A DNA stretch of 64,000 nucleotides, taken from a virus. Both the position numbers and the translations under genes were made by a program. Under the pieces are notes generated by a model. It was not told the DNA's origin. It ran no database searches and saw nothing but the letters and a program-made list of their open reading frames with translations. Location: positions 62,001 through 126,000 of IMG/VR virus record IMGVR_UViG_3300045125_000040, one strand, 5' to 3'. Shown here piece by piece: positions 1-8,956 of this stretch (position 1 is the stretch's first letter; each line of letters starts with the position of its first letter).

Positions 1-114
1 AAACAAAAAGCCGCTATGAAAATTAATATGGAAAATAATGAAAGAATTACAAAAGTGGAAAAAGATCTTAATGAAATTAAAGAAATGTTAAGCCAATTAT
101 TAAAGAGAAGCTAA
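1..114 (+). CDS. C-terminal end of a small coiled-coil protein (partial)
   Basis: An open frame runs from the window edge to a TAA at 112-114. From the first internal Met (position 16) it encodes about 32 residues rich in Asn, Glu and Lys, with heptad-like hydrophobics (I, L, L, M, L) near the end, so a short coiled coil is likely. It lies 3 nt before the start of the first long fibre gene. A similar small coiled-coil gene (6402-6611) precedes another fibre, so it may be a fibre-associated accessory or chaperone; that role is inference. The true start may lie upstream of the window. Confidence 0.5.
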   Translation, partial: KQKAAMKINMENNERITKVEKDLNEIKEMLSQLLKRS

Positions 115-117
115 TAA

Positions 118-3100
118 ATGACAGTAAATATTGCCAACACCGCAAATAATAATACTTTTGATTATTGGCGTAATAGAACGAATGAACTAGCATATGCGAT
201 GTCTACGTATGCAGTTACGGTCAATTCTAATACCGCTACTGGCAATGCAGCAATTACAGGAACCTTTACATCAAACAGTTTAATAGCTAACAGTGTTACA
301 ATTAACACTTCTATATCTTTTTGGTAATTCAACTGTTAATACATTTATTAATTCTACTTATATATCAACTGGCAATAGTTCAGTTAATACAATTATTAAC
401 ACATCTTCTATTAATACTTATAGTATAAATTTAGGGTCTAATTTAAGTCTGAGTACAAGTTTATTTTCTGTAGGAAATTCTACAGCAAATTTAACATTAG
501 ACAAAACCCAGATTTATCTAAGAGCGAACTCTACAACTAGTTCTCTTATTAATTCTTCCACTATATATATAACGTCAACTAATGGCGACGCTGTATCTCT
601 GACGCCTGCACTTTTTACATTCGGCACATCTGTAACTATTAATACTAGTGTAATAACTACAAATTCTACAGCTGGTTTTTATGCAAATACTAGTGCATTA
701 AGAGTTGGTTCAAATGTAGTAGTCAATACTTCAACAATCAATCTGGTAATACTATTGCAAACACAGTTGTCAATTCAACTATTTTGCAAATTTCTAATGC
801 TACTCATCTTGCTAACTTAACTCCATCAACTTTATTTGTAGGAAATTCTAGCAGCAATATTTTAATTTCCACATTGTCTGTTTCAGTTAATGGATCTTCT
901 ATAGTCAATACTACAGGAGTTTATACTACAACAGTTAATGCTGCTTCATACACTGTAGGAACTTCTACAGTAGCAAACGCAACTGGTGTTTATACTGGTG
1001 TTGTTAATGGATCTGTTCTACAAGTTGGAACATCAACTGTTGCAAACTCAACTGGTGTTTATACTGGTGTTGTTAATGCTACTTCACATACCACAACTGG
1101 TGTTACAGCAAACGTAACAGGTGTATATCCTACTTCTAACACATCTGGTAGTTCACTAGGTTTAGCAGCAAATAGATGGATTGTTTTTGCCAATACTATT
1201 GATTCTTCTGGTTTGATCACAGGAAGTTCTGGTGCAACAATAACAGGTACAACAAATACTTCTGTAGAATTTAATGTAGGAAGTTCTTTTAAAGCTAATA
1301 CTACTGGAGTATACGCTGGTGTTGTTAATGGTTCTGTTCTTCAAGTCGGAACATCAACTATTGCCAATTCTACTGGTGTTTATACTGGTGTTGTTAATGC
1401 TGCTTCATATACAGTTGGAACTTCATTTACTGCTAATGCGACTTTAGTTAATGCTTCTGCTATTAACATAACAAACCAAACTAACACTGCTACTTTATTT
1501 GTTACAACTTCTGCAAATGTTGGTGTTAATGTTCAGGTCACTACACAAGGACTTAACATTACAGGCAATACCACAACACAACCAACATTGAATTTAGTAA
1601 GTAATTCAGTAGCTTCAGGATTATTTATAGGTAATAATACTGTAACTGGCGCTCCACAATTAATGGTAGCTAATAGTGCTGGTAATACTACAATCAATGC
1701 CACATCTATTGGTTCAAGTTGGGGATTTTCGGTTAATTCAACAGCCACTGTTATTCCCGGAACTTTAACTGCTGCTGTTAATGCTTCGTCTATTTCTCTT
1801 GGTAACTCAACTGTTAATACGGTTGTTAATTCAACATCTATAAGCACTGGTAATTCAACAGTTAATACATTTATTAACTCAACTGCTATTTCTGTAAATG
1901 GTTCATTAAGTGTTCAAAGAACAGCTAGTATTTCCGGTAATACTACTTTATCAGGTAATTGGGCGAATGTAACTAGTGATTTGTTCGTTCGTGGAAATCT
2001 GATTGTAAATGGTTCTGTCACATATACAGGTAATGCGACTGGAGATATCATTCCTGTAAGTAATAACTATTCTTTAGGTAATACATCAAATAGATGGAAT
2101 CTATATGCTGTACAAATTGATAATATTGGTAATACAATTTCTAATAATGTTATAGTAACCAATGTTGTTAATTCAGCTTCATTTACAGTTGGCACAAGTT
2201 CTGTTATCAATTCTACTGGTGTTTGGACCACAGGAACAACAAATTCAGCTATTGTTCAGACCGGTAATGGTTATAATGTTGCTGGTAACGGAATTTATGC
2301 TAATGCTACTCTAATCTGGATTGGTAATAATTCAGTTTCTACTACTGTGAATTCTACAGTCTTTTCAGGAACATCTAACAATACATCATTTGTTGGTTCT
2401 GTTTCTGCCGCTAATGTTGTTTCTAATGCTCAATTGTCTGCTAATTTAGCTAATTATGCGGCACTCGCAGGTGGAGCAACTTTCGTTGGTTCAGTTTCTG
2501 TTTCAAATAATGTCACTATTACTGGTAATTTGATAGTCACGGGAACTACTCTTTATGCAAATGTCACTAATCTTGATGTTAAAGATCTTAATATTACAGT
2601 TGCAAAAGGTGTAGCTTCTGCTGCAGCCGCAGATGGTGCTGGTATAACAGTTGATACTGCTAATGTTGGATGGTATTATCATAATTCTTCTAATACTTGG
2701 CAATCAAATGTTGGTATCACTCCTTCTGCCAATAATACTCTAAACCTTGGTACCACTACATTAAGATGGGCTAACGTTAATGCTAATAACGTTGTTGCTT
2801 CTAATCTGTATGGAACAGTATTAACTGCAACACAGGGTACTATTGATCACAATAGTCTAGCAAATTATGATGCCAATAAACATATTGACCATACTACTGT
2901 TAGTATTTCAACAGCAAATGGTGTTGCTGGCGGCGGAACTATTGCTGCTACCAGAAGTCTATATGTGGTTTCTAATAATGGTATAGTTGCTAATTCTACT
3001 GGTGTTTGGGCAGCAGCCGCTAATGGTATTTCTGTTACTGCCGCTGGTATCAATGTTCTAGGAAACACTGGAATTGTTTCTAATTCTTCTGGTGTATTTG

Positions 3101-3438
3101 CTAATTCTAGCTATATTCAGTCACTTGTAAATGTTTCAAATGGCTCTGTAGTAACATCCGGAACTTCTGCACAGAGTATTGATAATTTTGCTATAGCATC
3201 TTATATGGGTGCGGAATATCTTATAAGTGTTTCAGACAACTCTGCCAATAATAAATACTTATCAAAAGCTCATGTTATGCATGATGGTTCAATCGCTCAA
3301 ATAACAGAATATGGAGCAATAACTTCCAATAATTCTGTTGGTGTGTTTTCTGCTACACAGAATACTACACATATTATATTACAATTCACACCATCATTGA
3401 CTGCAACAACCGTTAAGTTTACTAGAATGGTAGTGTAA
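118..3438 (+). CDS. Long Asn/Ser/Thr-rich repeat tail fibre (frameshifted)
   Basis: Reconstructed protein of about 1,100 residues. The N-terminus contains TFDYWRNRTNELA, an anchor-like motif I associate with fibre proteins of marine T4-like phages. The body is built from degenerate repeats of about 22-24 residues around NSTGVYTGVVNGS and VGTSTVANATG, typical of repetitive beta-structured fibres. The reading frame is broken at a T5 run near 318-322 (one base too many) and near 740 (one base missing); both flanks continue the same repeats, so I treat it as one gene. Exact receptor unknown. It abuts the next small tail gene with an ATG overlapping its stop region. Confidence 0.8.
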
Positions 3439-3767
3439 TGGCAACAAAGTCAAATTTAGTAATAGATCAAGGTTCAACATATTCGGTCACTTTGGATCTT
3501 ACTGATGAAAATGGTGATGTTATCGTATTAAATGGATATGTTGCTAATTCACAGATAAGAAAGTGGTATACATCTTCTACACCTGCGGCTACTTTTACAA
3601 CATCAATTAATGTTGCTTCAGGAGAGTTATTATTATCATTAACTGCCAATCAGACCAGTAATTTAGTGGCTGGCAGATATGTTTATGATGTAGAGCTTAA
3701 TAATAATGGGATTATTTCCCGAATTGTAGAAGGCATAGTAACGGTTACACCACAGGTCACAAAATGA
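3438..3767 (+). CDS. Small virion structural protein, fibre region
   Basis: 109 residues, intact. The pattern VIDQGSTY...QIRKWY...AGRYVYDVEL matches a small beta-sandwich protein commonly found in the tail-fibre region of cyanophage-like T4 relatives and annotated as a virion structural protein. The start codon overlaps the fibre stop, suggesting translational coupling. I cannot assign a biochemical role; an adaptor or fibre-tip function is inference from position. Confidence 0.65.
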   Translation: MATKSNLVIDQGSTYSVTLDLTDENGDVIVLNGYVANSQIRKWYTSSTPAATFTTSINVASGELLLSLTANQTSNLVAGRYVYDVELNNNGIISRIVEGIVTVTPQVTK

Positions 3768-4033
3768 CAACAGTAAACGTTGTAGTAGGTCGAAAGAAAA
3801 ATATACAGGTTTCAGCTAATGCTACAGGTGGAAGCATTAGCACAAATAGAAATCCGGTTACATTAAAATCTTCTATACCCATTACAACTAGATTAGATAG
3901 CCTAAATGATGTAGTAGCCACAGGAGAAGTTTCCGGCGCAGTTCCGGTTTATGATGCTGCAACAGACAAATACGTGGTCCAAAAACTTGATTTAAATAAT
4001 GTTATTGGCGATTTAGATGGTGGAACCTTTTAA
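3764..4033 (+). CDS. Small hypothetical tail-region protein ending in DGGTF
   Basis: 89 residues, intact, overlapping the previous gene by 4 nt (ATGA). The C-terminus reads IGDLDGGTF; the next fibre (ending at 6379) finishes with YLDGGTF, so the two share a C-terminal peptide. The middle (PVYDAATDKYVVQKLDL) is a short conserved segment typical of phage fibre proteins. No enzymatic motif. Probably part of the distal tail, by context only. Confidence 0.55.
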   Translation: MTTVNVVVGRKKNIQVSANATGGSISTNRNPVTLKSSIPITTRLDSLNDVVATGEVSGAVPVYDAATDKYVVQKLDLNNVIGDLDGGTF

Positions 4034-4045
4034 AAACATATTTTT

Positions 4046-4053
4046 AATAAATA
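4046..4053 (+). promoter_or_regulatory. Weak late-promoter-like box AATAAATA
   Basis: AATAAATA differs by one base from the T4 late box TATAAATA and sits 37 nt before the ATG at 4083, close to the 36-41 nt seen for the exact boxes at gp22, gp23 and the fibre at 16731. It lies in the only gap of this part of the fibre module. Confidence 0.35.
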
Positions 4054-4082
4054 CTAAAAGATTCCAATAGGAGAAACATCAA

Positions 4083-6379
4083 ATGGCTAATAATAGGATT
4101 CAAATCAAAAGGAGTGCCACAACGGCAACACCTGCTTCGCTTCTACCAAGGCGAACTAGCGTTTTCTAACGTTACGGGTGGTTCTGGTGTCCTATTCATT
4201 GGTGATACTTCTAATTCAACGGTTGTAGCCATTGGTGGTGTCAGAAATCCTGGTACTCTAACAGCCAACCAAGCTCTTGTTGCTAACTCTACCAGTGGTA
4301 TTAATCAGGTTATAGTAGGAAATGTGTCATTTACAGGCGCAACTCAGACTATTTCCGCTAATGGTAGTACCGGAACAGCAGGATTTGTGCTTGCTTCTGG
4401 TGGTGCTAGTTCTAATTTATATTGGCAAACTGTTTCTAGCTTTGGTGTTAATACCGCTGCTCAATATACTTGGACTAATACTCAAACTTTCCAAATTGGT
4501 ACAGTAGTTGGTGCAAATCTTGTATCTGACAACACCTCTATAAGATGGGTTGGTAATACCACTACTTCTCCGACTGTTACATTTGCCAATTCTGGTACAA
4601 TTAGTATTGGTAATAGTTCTACCACACAGACTACAGGTCAGATTTTAGTTCAAAATAGTGCTGGTTTATCAACTATTAATGCTGGTTCTATAACAACAAG
4701 CACTTTATATGCAAATTTAATTGGTTCTACTGCAAACCTTTCGACTTCTGTTAATTCTGCTGTTCTTTCTGTTGGAACTAACTTTATCGCTAATTCTAGT
4801 CAATTAACGGTATCTGGAATTCCTATTTCTGCTAATGGAAATGTTGGCTCTGGTGGTCAAGTCCTAGTATCAAATGGTGCTACTGGTTCTCCATATTGGG
4901 CAGCAGTTTCTGCTCTTAGCGGAGGTGTTAATACATCTTATCAATATACTTGGACTAATACTCATACCTTCCAAGCAGGAATAACTGTTGGTGCAAATCT
5001 TGTAACAGATAATACTTCATTAAGATGGGTTGGTAATACTACTACTTCACCAACAGTTACTATAGCAAATACAGGTGCTATTTCAGTTGGTAACAGTACC
5101 ACTACCGAAACTACTGCTTCTGTTACTCTTCAGAACTCTGTATCAGTTTCTACATTAACTCCTCTTTCATTAGCTGTTGGTAATTCTAGTGTGACTTCAG
5201 CACAACAGATTGTTGTGCAGAATACAGCCGGAACAACCACTGTAAATTCTAACTATATTGCAACAACCACTGTTGGCGCAAATCTAGTCGGATCTTACGT
5301 ATCCGTCACCACAGCTAATGCTACTACCTTTAATGGTACTACGGTAAACGCTAACCTAGCAGGATCTTATGTTGCTGTAACAACTGCAAATGCTACCACG
5401 TTCAATTCTGGTGGTATTTTTGTAGCAAATACAATAACATTAAATGCTAATGGTTTGGTTGTTAATTCAACTGGTGCCTATGTTACTGGTCTAACCAATT
5501 CAACATCATTTAATGCTGGTGCAACTGGAACAGGAACAGGTGGTTCTGTTCAGAATACAACCACGATATTTGTTGGTAATAACACTATTAACACTGTTAT
5601 TACTTCTGCTGGTCTTGCTGTTAATGGAACTGCAACCATTGCTAACTCTACTGGTGTTTATACCGGTGTTGTTAATGGTTCTTCAATAACAGTTGGTTCA
5701 AACTTCATAGCAAATAGCACTAAAGTAACATTCACTGGTGCTAATATTGATGCCACTTCTGCATTCCTAAAAGTCGCAGATGCAGTGATCTCAGGAAACC
5801 TAGTAGTCTCAGGTTCTGTTGTATCTATTAATGTTGCAACTCTAATTGTTAATGATAACATCATTGAAGTTGGTCTTAATAATATCACTACAGACGTTGT
5901 TGATACTGGTTGGTATTCTCCTGCTGGTAATGCCACCAATATATGGTATTCCGGTCTTGTTCGTCAAGCAGCAAAATCAACTAATACTAATCCATATTTC
6001 TGGTTGTTCGCTTCAAATACTAATCCAAATACAGCAGCAACTGTAGATACAAGTGCGAATTCATCAACTGCTACTCTACAGGCTTACCTAGTTCCTTATG
6101 GAACCGGTGGTGCGTTTGTAGCTAATTCAACAACTGTTACATTAACAGCAAACTCTACTGTAAATGTTAATATAACAGCAAATACATTATCACTATCCAC
6201 TCCTCTTCCAGGAACATCTGGTGGTACTGGCCGTGCATCTTGGACTTCACAAGATATATTGGTCGCCAATGCAACTAATGGTATTAATGCACTATCTGTA
6301 GGAACTGGTGGTTATGTATTATCAGTATCAACTTGCTGGTATAGTTGTATGGGACTACTTAGATGGCGGAACCTTCTGA
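4083..6379 (+). CDS. Repeat tail fibre with MANNR N-terminal anchor (frameshifted)
   Basis: About 765 residues after joining frames. The N-terminus MANNRIQIKRS followed by YQGELAFSN and LFIGD is the adaptor-type N-terminus of T4-like marine phage fibres; the gene at 6649 starts with nearly the same peptide. The body carries NSTGVYTGVVNGSS-type repeats plus two near-copies of a YTWTNTxTFQ...VGANLV...RWVGNTTTSPTV block. One frameshift near 4140 separates the ATG from the rest and a second near 6330 precedes the C-terminus, which should read WDYLDGGTF. A good ribosome binding site (aggag) precedes the ATG. Confidence 0.78.
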
Positions 6380-6401
6380 TAATAAAAAAGGTGATTATAA
6401 C

Positions 6402-6611
6402 ATGAATGAACAATTTGTCAATATGTACATTGAAAGTTTAGTAAAAGAAGTCACGGAGGGTGTGAAATCTCGCATCCTCCTTGAAACACAACTAAAGTTT
6501 GCTGAAAATTTTAATAAAGAATTACAAGCTAAATTAGAGCAAGCAGAAGCTCAATTAGAAAAACTAAATAAGAAAAAACCTAAAGAAGTAAATACTTCTG
6601 ATACTTTTTAA
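6402..6611 (+). CDS. Small coiled-coil protein between fibres
   Basis: 69 residues. I chose the ATG at 6402 because the upstream in-frame Met lies inside the end of the fibre gene. Leu/Gln/Glu/Lys heptads from residue 25 to 60 predict a coiled coil, ending in a Lys-rich tail. Comparable small coiled-coil proteins accompany fibres in related phages; a fibre chaperone or trimerisation helper is plausible but unproven. Confidence 0.6.
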   Translation: MNEQFVNMYIESLVKEVTEGVKSRILLETQLKFAENFNKELQAKLEQAEAQLEKLNKKKPKEVNTSDTF

Positions 6612-6615
6612 AACC

Positions 6616-6631
6616 TTCGGTACATACCGAA
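6616..6631 (+). promoter_or_regulatory. Hairpin before fibre ribosome binding site
   Basis: TTCGGT (6616-6621) and ACCGAA (6626-6631) form a perfect 6-bp stem with a 4-nt loop in the 38-nt gap before the next fibre gene. The gaggt ribosome binding site follows about 7 nt later. It may be a weak terminator or an mRNA stabiliser; there is no T run. Confidence 0.4.
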
Positions 6632-6648
6632 CTGTATGAGGTAGCCAT

Positions 6649-8094
6649 ATGGCAAATAATAGGGTTCAAGTAAAACGCACGTCTACAACTGGACGTACGC
6701 CTAATACAACAGCATCATACGCCACAAATTCACAATACATTTCAGCGGGCGAACTTGCTCTTAATATGACGGATGGAATTCTATATTCCTCTAATGGTTC
6801 TGCGCTTATTACAGTTGGTGCTAATAACGTAAATGTTAATGTTTCTAACACTTTAACAACATATGCTTTAAGAGCTGGCGGTTCTTTAGGAACAGTTGGC
6901 CAAATATTAGTTTCTAATGGCACAGCTATTAATTGGGAAACATATCCTTCAACAAATGAACTATTTGTATCAAAATCTGGTTCTGATACAAATAACGGGA
7001 CAAACAATCGTCCATTCCTTACTATTAAAGCTGCTTTAAATGTAGCTACTAGTGGAACAACAGTATTCATTGACAATGGCGATTACACAGAAAATAACCC
7101 TTTAACTGTTCCAGCTGGAGTTGCTGTTGTTGGTAATTCTTTAAGAGGCGTTAACGTTATTGCTCAAAATCCCACGAGCGACGTATTTTGGGTAAATAAT
7201 GGGTCTTATGTGAGAGAAATTACAGTCAAAGACTATACTTCTCCGGCTGCAGCTTTTGCATTTCCGTCAGCTGGTGCAGGAACTATTACTAGAAGTCCTT
7301 ACATTCTTAATTGCACTTCGTTAACTACTAATGGTATTGGTCTTAGAATTGATGGTTCAAAGGCTACCGGAAATAAATCTATAATTGCGGGTCTTTATAC
7401 GATTATCAATCAAAACGGTATAGGCGTTTATATCAGTAATCAAGGATATTCTCAGTTAGTTAATATTTATACAATTTGTTGTAATGTATCTGTTCAATGC
7501 GAATCCGGAGGGTTCTGTTCTTTAAATTGTTCCGATACAACTTTTGGTAATTGGGGGTTAGTGGCTAATGGAACAAGTGCTGCTTTAAATTCTGGTAATT
7601 TGAATGGTGCTCAATCTGGTAACACCTTTTCTTTAAAAAATATAGCTAATGGCACTCCAATTATCAACGGAACTATAAAATTTGGATCTGACCCTAATTT
7701 CTATACTATTGTTAATACAACAGCCCCTGTTTCGAATGTTAGCACTATTAATATTCTCGAAACGATAACAAATACTATAGCAGATAATACTGCGTTTTCT
7801 ATTTTTCAAAGAAGTCAAATTACTGCTTCTGGGCACACATTCGAATATTGCGGCACAGGAACTAATATTTCAAACGCTTCTCCTTTTGCGGGTGGTATTT
7901 CTAATACAGCAACGCAAATTCTTTATAATAACGGAGGCGTTGTTAACTATACTTCTACTGATCAATTTGGTAATTTTAATATTGGTAATAATTTGACTAT
8001 TAATGGTCCTACTTCTACGATTATCGGTGACACTTTTCAAAGATCGTTGTTTGGAATATTAACTCCCTATATTCTTGCTTTGGAAGGAAGTTGA
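6649..8094 (+). CDS. Tail fibre with beta-helix (pectate-lyase-like) domain
   Basis: 481 residues, intact. Residues 1-100 form an adaptor (MANNRVQVKRT, SAGELALNMTDG). From about residue 105, FVSKSGSDTNNGTNNRPF starts a DUF1565-like right-handed beta-helix: short-turn repeats with GVAVVGNSLRGV and Asn-rich ladders. The C-terminus DTFQRSLFGILTPYILALEGS-like end (last 20 residues) is a conserved closing segment in related phages. Such helices bind or cleave surface polysaccharide; no catalytic triad is evident, so binding is the safer call. The stop codon sits 2 nt before the heme oxygenase ATG. Confidence 0.75.
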   Translation: MANNRVQVKRTSTTGRTPNTTASYATNSQYISAGELALNMTDGILYSSNGSALITVGANNVNVNVSNTLTTYALRAGGSLGTVGQILVSNGTAINWETYPSTNELFVSKSGSDTNNGTNNRPFLTIKAALNVATSGTTVFIDNGDYTENNPLTVPAGVAVVGNSLRGVNVIAQNPTSDVFWVNNGSYVREITVKDYTSPAAAFAFPSAGAGTITRSPYILNCTSLTTNGIGLRIDGSKATGNKSIIAGLYTIINQNGIGVYISNQGYSQLVNIYTICCNVSVQCESGGFCSLNCSDTTFGNWGLVANGTSAALNSGNLNGAQSGNTFSLKNIANGTPIINGTIKFGSDPNFYTIVNTTAPVSNVSTINILETITNTIADNTAFSIFQRSQITASGHTFEYCGTGTNISNASPFAGGISNTATQILYNNGGVVNYTSTDQFGNFNIGNNLTINGPTSTIIGDTFQRSLFGILTPYILALEGS

Positions 8095-8095
8095 T

Positions 8096-8620
8096 ATGGT
8101 TATTAAAAATTTGATAACAGAAAAACACAAAGAAGCAGAAAATACATTATTTTTTAAAAAATTAATATCCAAAAAAATAACAAAAGAAATTTGGGCTAAT
8201 TTTCTTTTTAATAAAATGTTATTCTATAATGAAATAGAACATAAATTGAATTTAGAAATATTTAAAGATCTCATTAGAACTGAAAAATTAAAAAAAGATT
8301 TTTTAAATCTAAAAGTAGAAACATTTTCTATCAAAAATTCTGTTTTTGAATATATAGATTATTTAAACAAAATTAATGAAAAAGAATTAATGGCTCATGT
8401 ATATGTTTGGTATATGGGAGATTTAAATGGAGGGAATGTGATTAATAAGATTATAGATTTTGAATCTTCCAGTTTGGTATTTGAAAATTCAGAATATCTG
8501 AAACAGAAAATTTTAGATTACATAGATATTAGTATGTTAGAGGAAATTAATAATTCGTTCGACTGGGCTATAAAAATTTTGAATGATTTTGAAAAAGATT
8601 TACTAGAGGAATCTAATTAA
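8096..8620 (+). CDS. hmuO/ho1-like: Heme oxygenase (biliverdin-forming), phage-encoded
   Basis: 174 residues, intact. Family hallmarks are present: a proximal-helix motif EKHKEAEN placing the heme-ligand histidine at residue 11 (compare TKxxHxxAEN), and the distal-helix signature AHVYVWYMGDLNGG (GDLNGG at 108-113; usual form RYLGDLSGGQ). The C-terminal helix INNSFDWAIKILNDFE also matches. Heme oxygenases use O2 and electrons to open heme to biliverdin, CO and Fe(II). The ATG at 8096 has a ggaag ribosome binding site; its stop overlaps the next tail gene. It is inside the fibre operon and transcribed with it, so late expression is likely. No bilin reductase is seen in the window. More AT/Lys-rich than the neighbouring fibres, consistent with separate acquisition. 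Shorter than most cellular homologues. Confidence 0.88.
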   Translation: MVIKNLITEKHKEAENTLFFKKLISKKITKEIWANFLFNKMLFYNEIEHKLNLEIFKDLIRTEKLKKDFLNLKVETFSIKNSVFEYIDYLNKINEKELMAHVYVWYMGDLNGGNVINKIIDFESSSLVFENSEYLKQKILDYIDISMLEEINNSFDWAIKILNDFEKDLLEESN

Positions 8621-8947
8621 TGGCAAATTTAAATACGTTTAAAAACGTTAGCGCAAATTTAACTTCATCAAATACAACAGTATATACCGCTCCAGCAGGA
8701 TATACTTCTATTGTGTTGATGGCACAAGTTACAAATATAACTACTTCTGTAGCTAATGTTACTGTTGGTTGGAACAATGGCACTACAAATACCGAATTAG
8801 TTTTTAATTTATCAACACCTCAAAATGATGCTTTGAATGCTTTAGTTGGAAAAATTAGTACTTGCAAATTCTCATTACGTATATGCTTCAGCTAGCTCAA
8901 ATAACACTTTAAAAATGACTTTAAGTGTTTTAGAATCATTAAATTAA
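8620..8947 (+). CDS. Small beta-rich tail protein (frameshifted)
   Basis: About 108 residues after repair. The start MANLNTFKNVSANLTSSNTT and YTAPAGYTSIVLMAQVTN belong to a small structural protein found in fibre regions of T4-like marine phages. The frame breaks near 8860; the other frame continues to ...LKMTLSVLESLN and a TAA at 8945-8947. The start overlaps the heme oxygenase stop by one base. Role unknown beyond presumed virion localisation. Confidence 0.6.
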
Positions 8948-8956
8948 AGGTTTAAA

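Noticed and set aside
1162-3649. Several minus-strand open frames across the fibre genes
   Set aside because: Low-complexity mirror of repeat coding sequence; no independent support.
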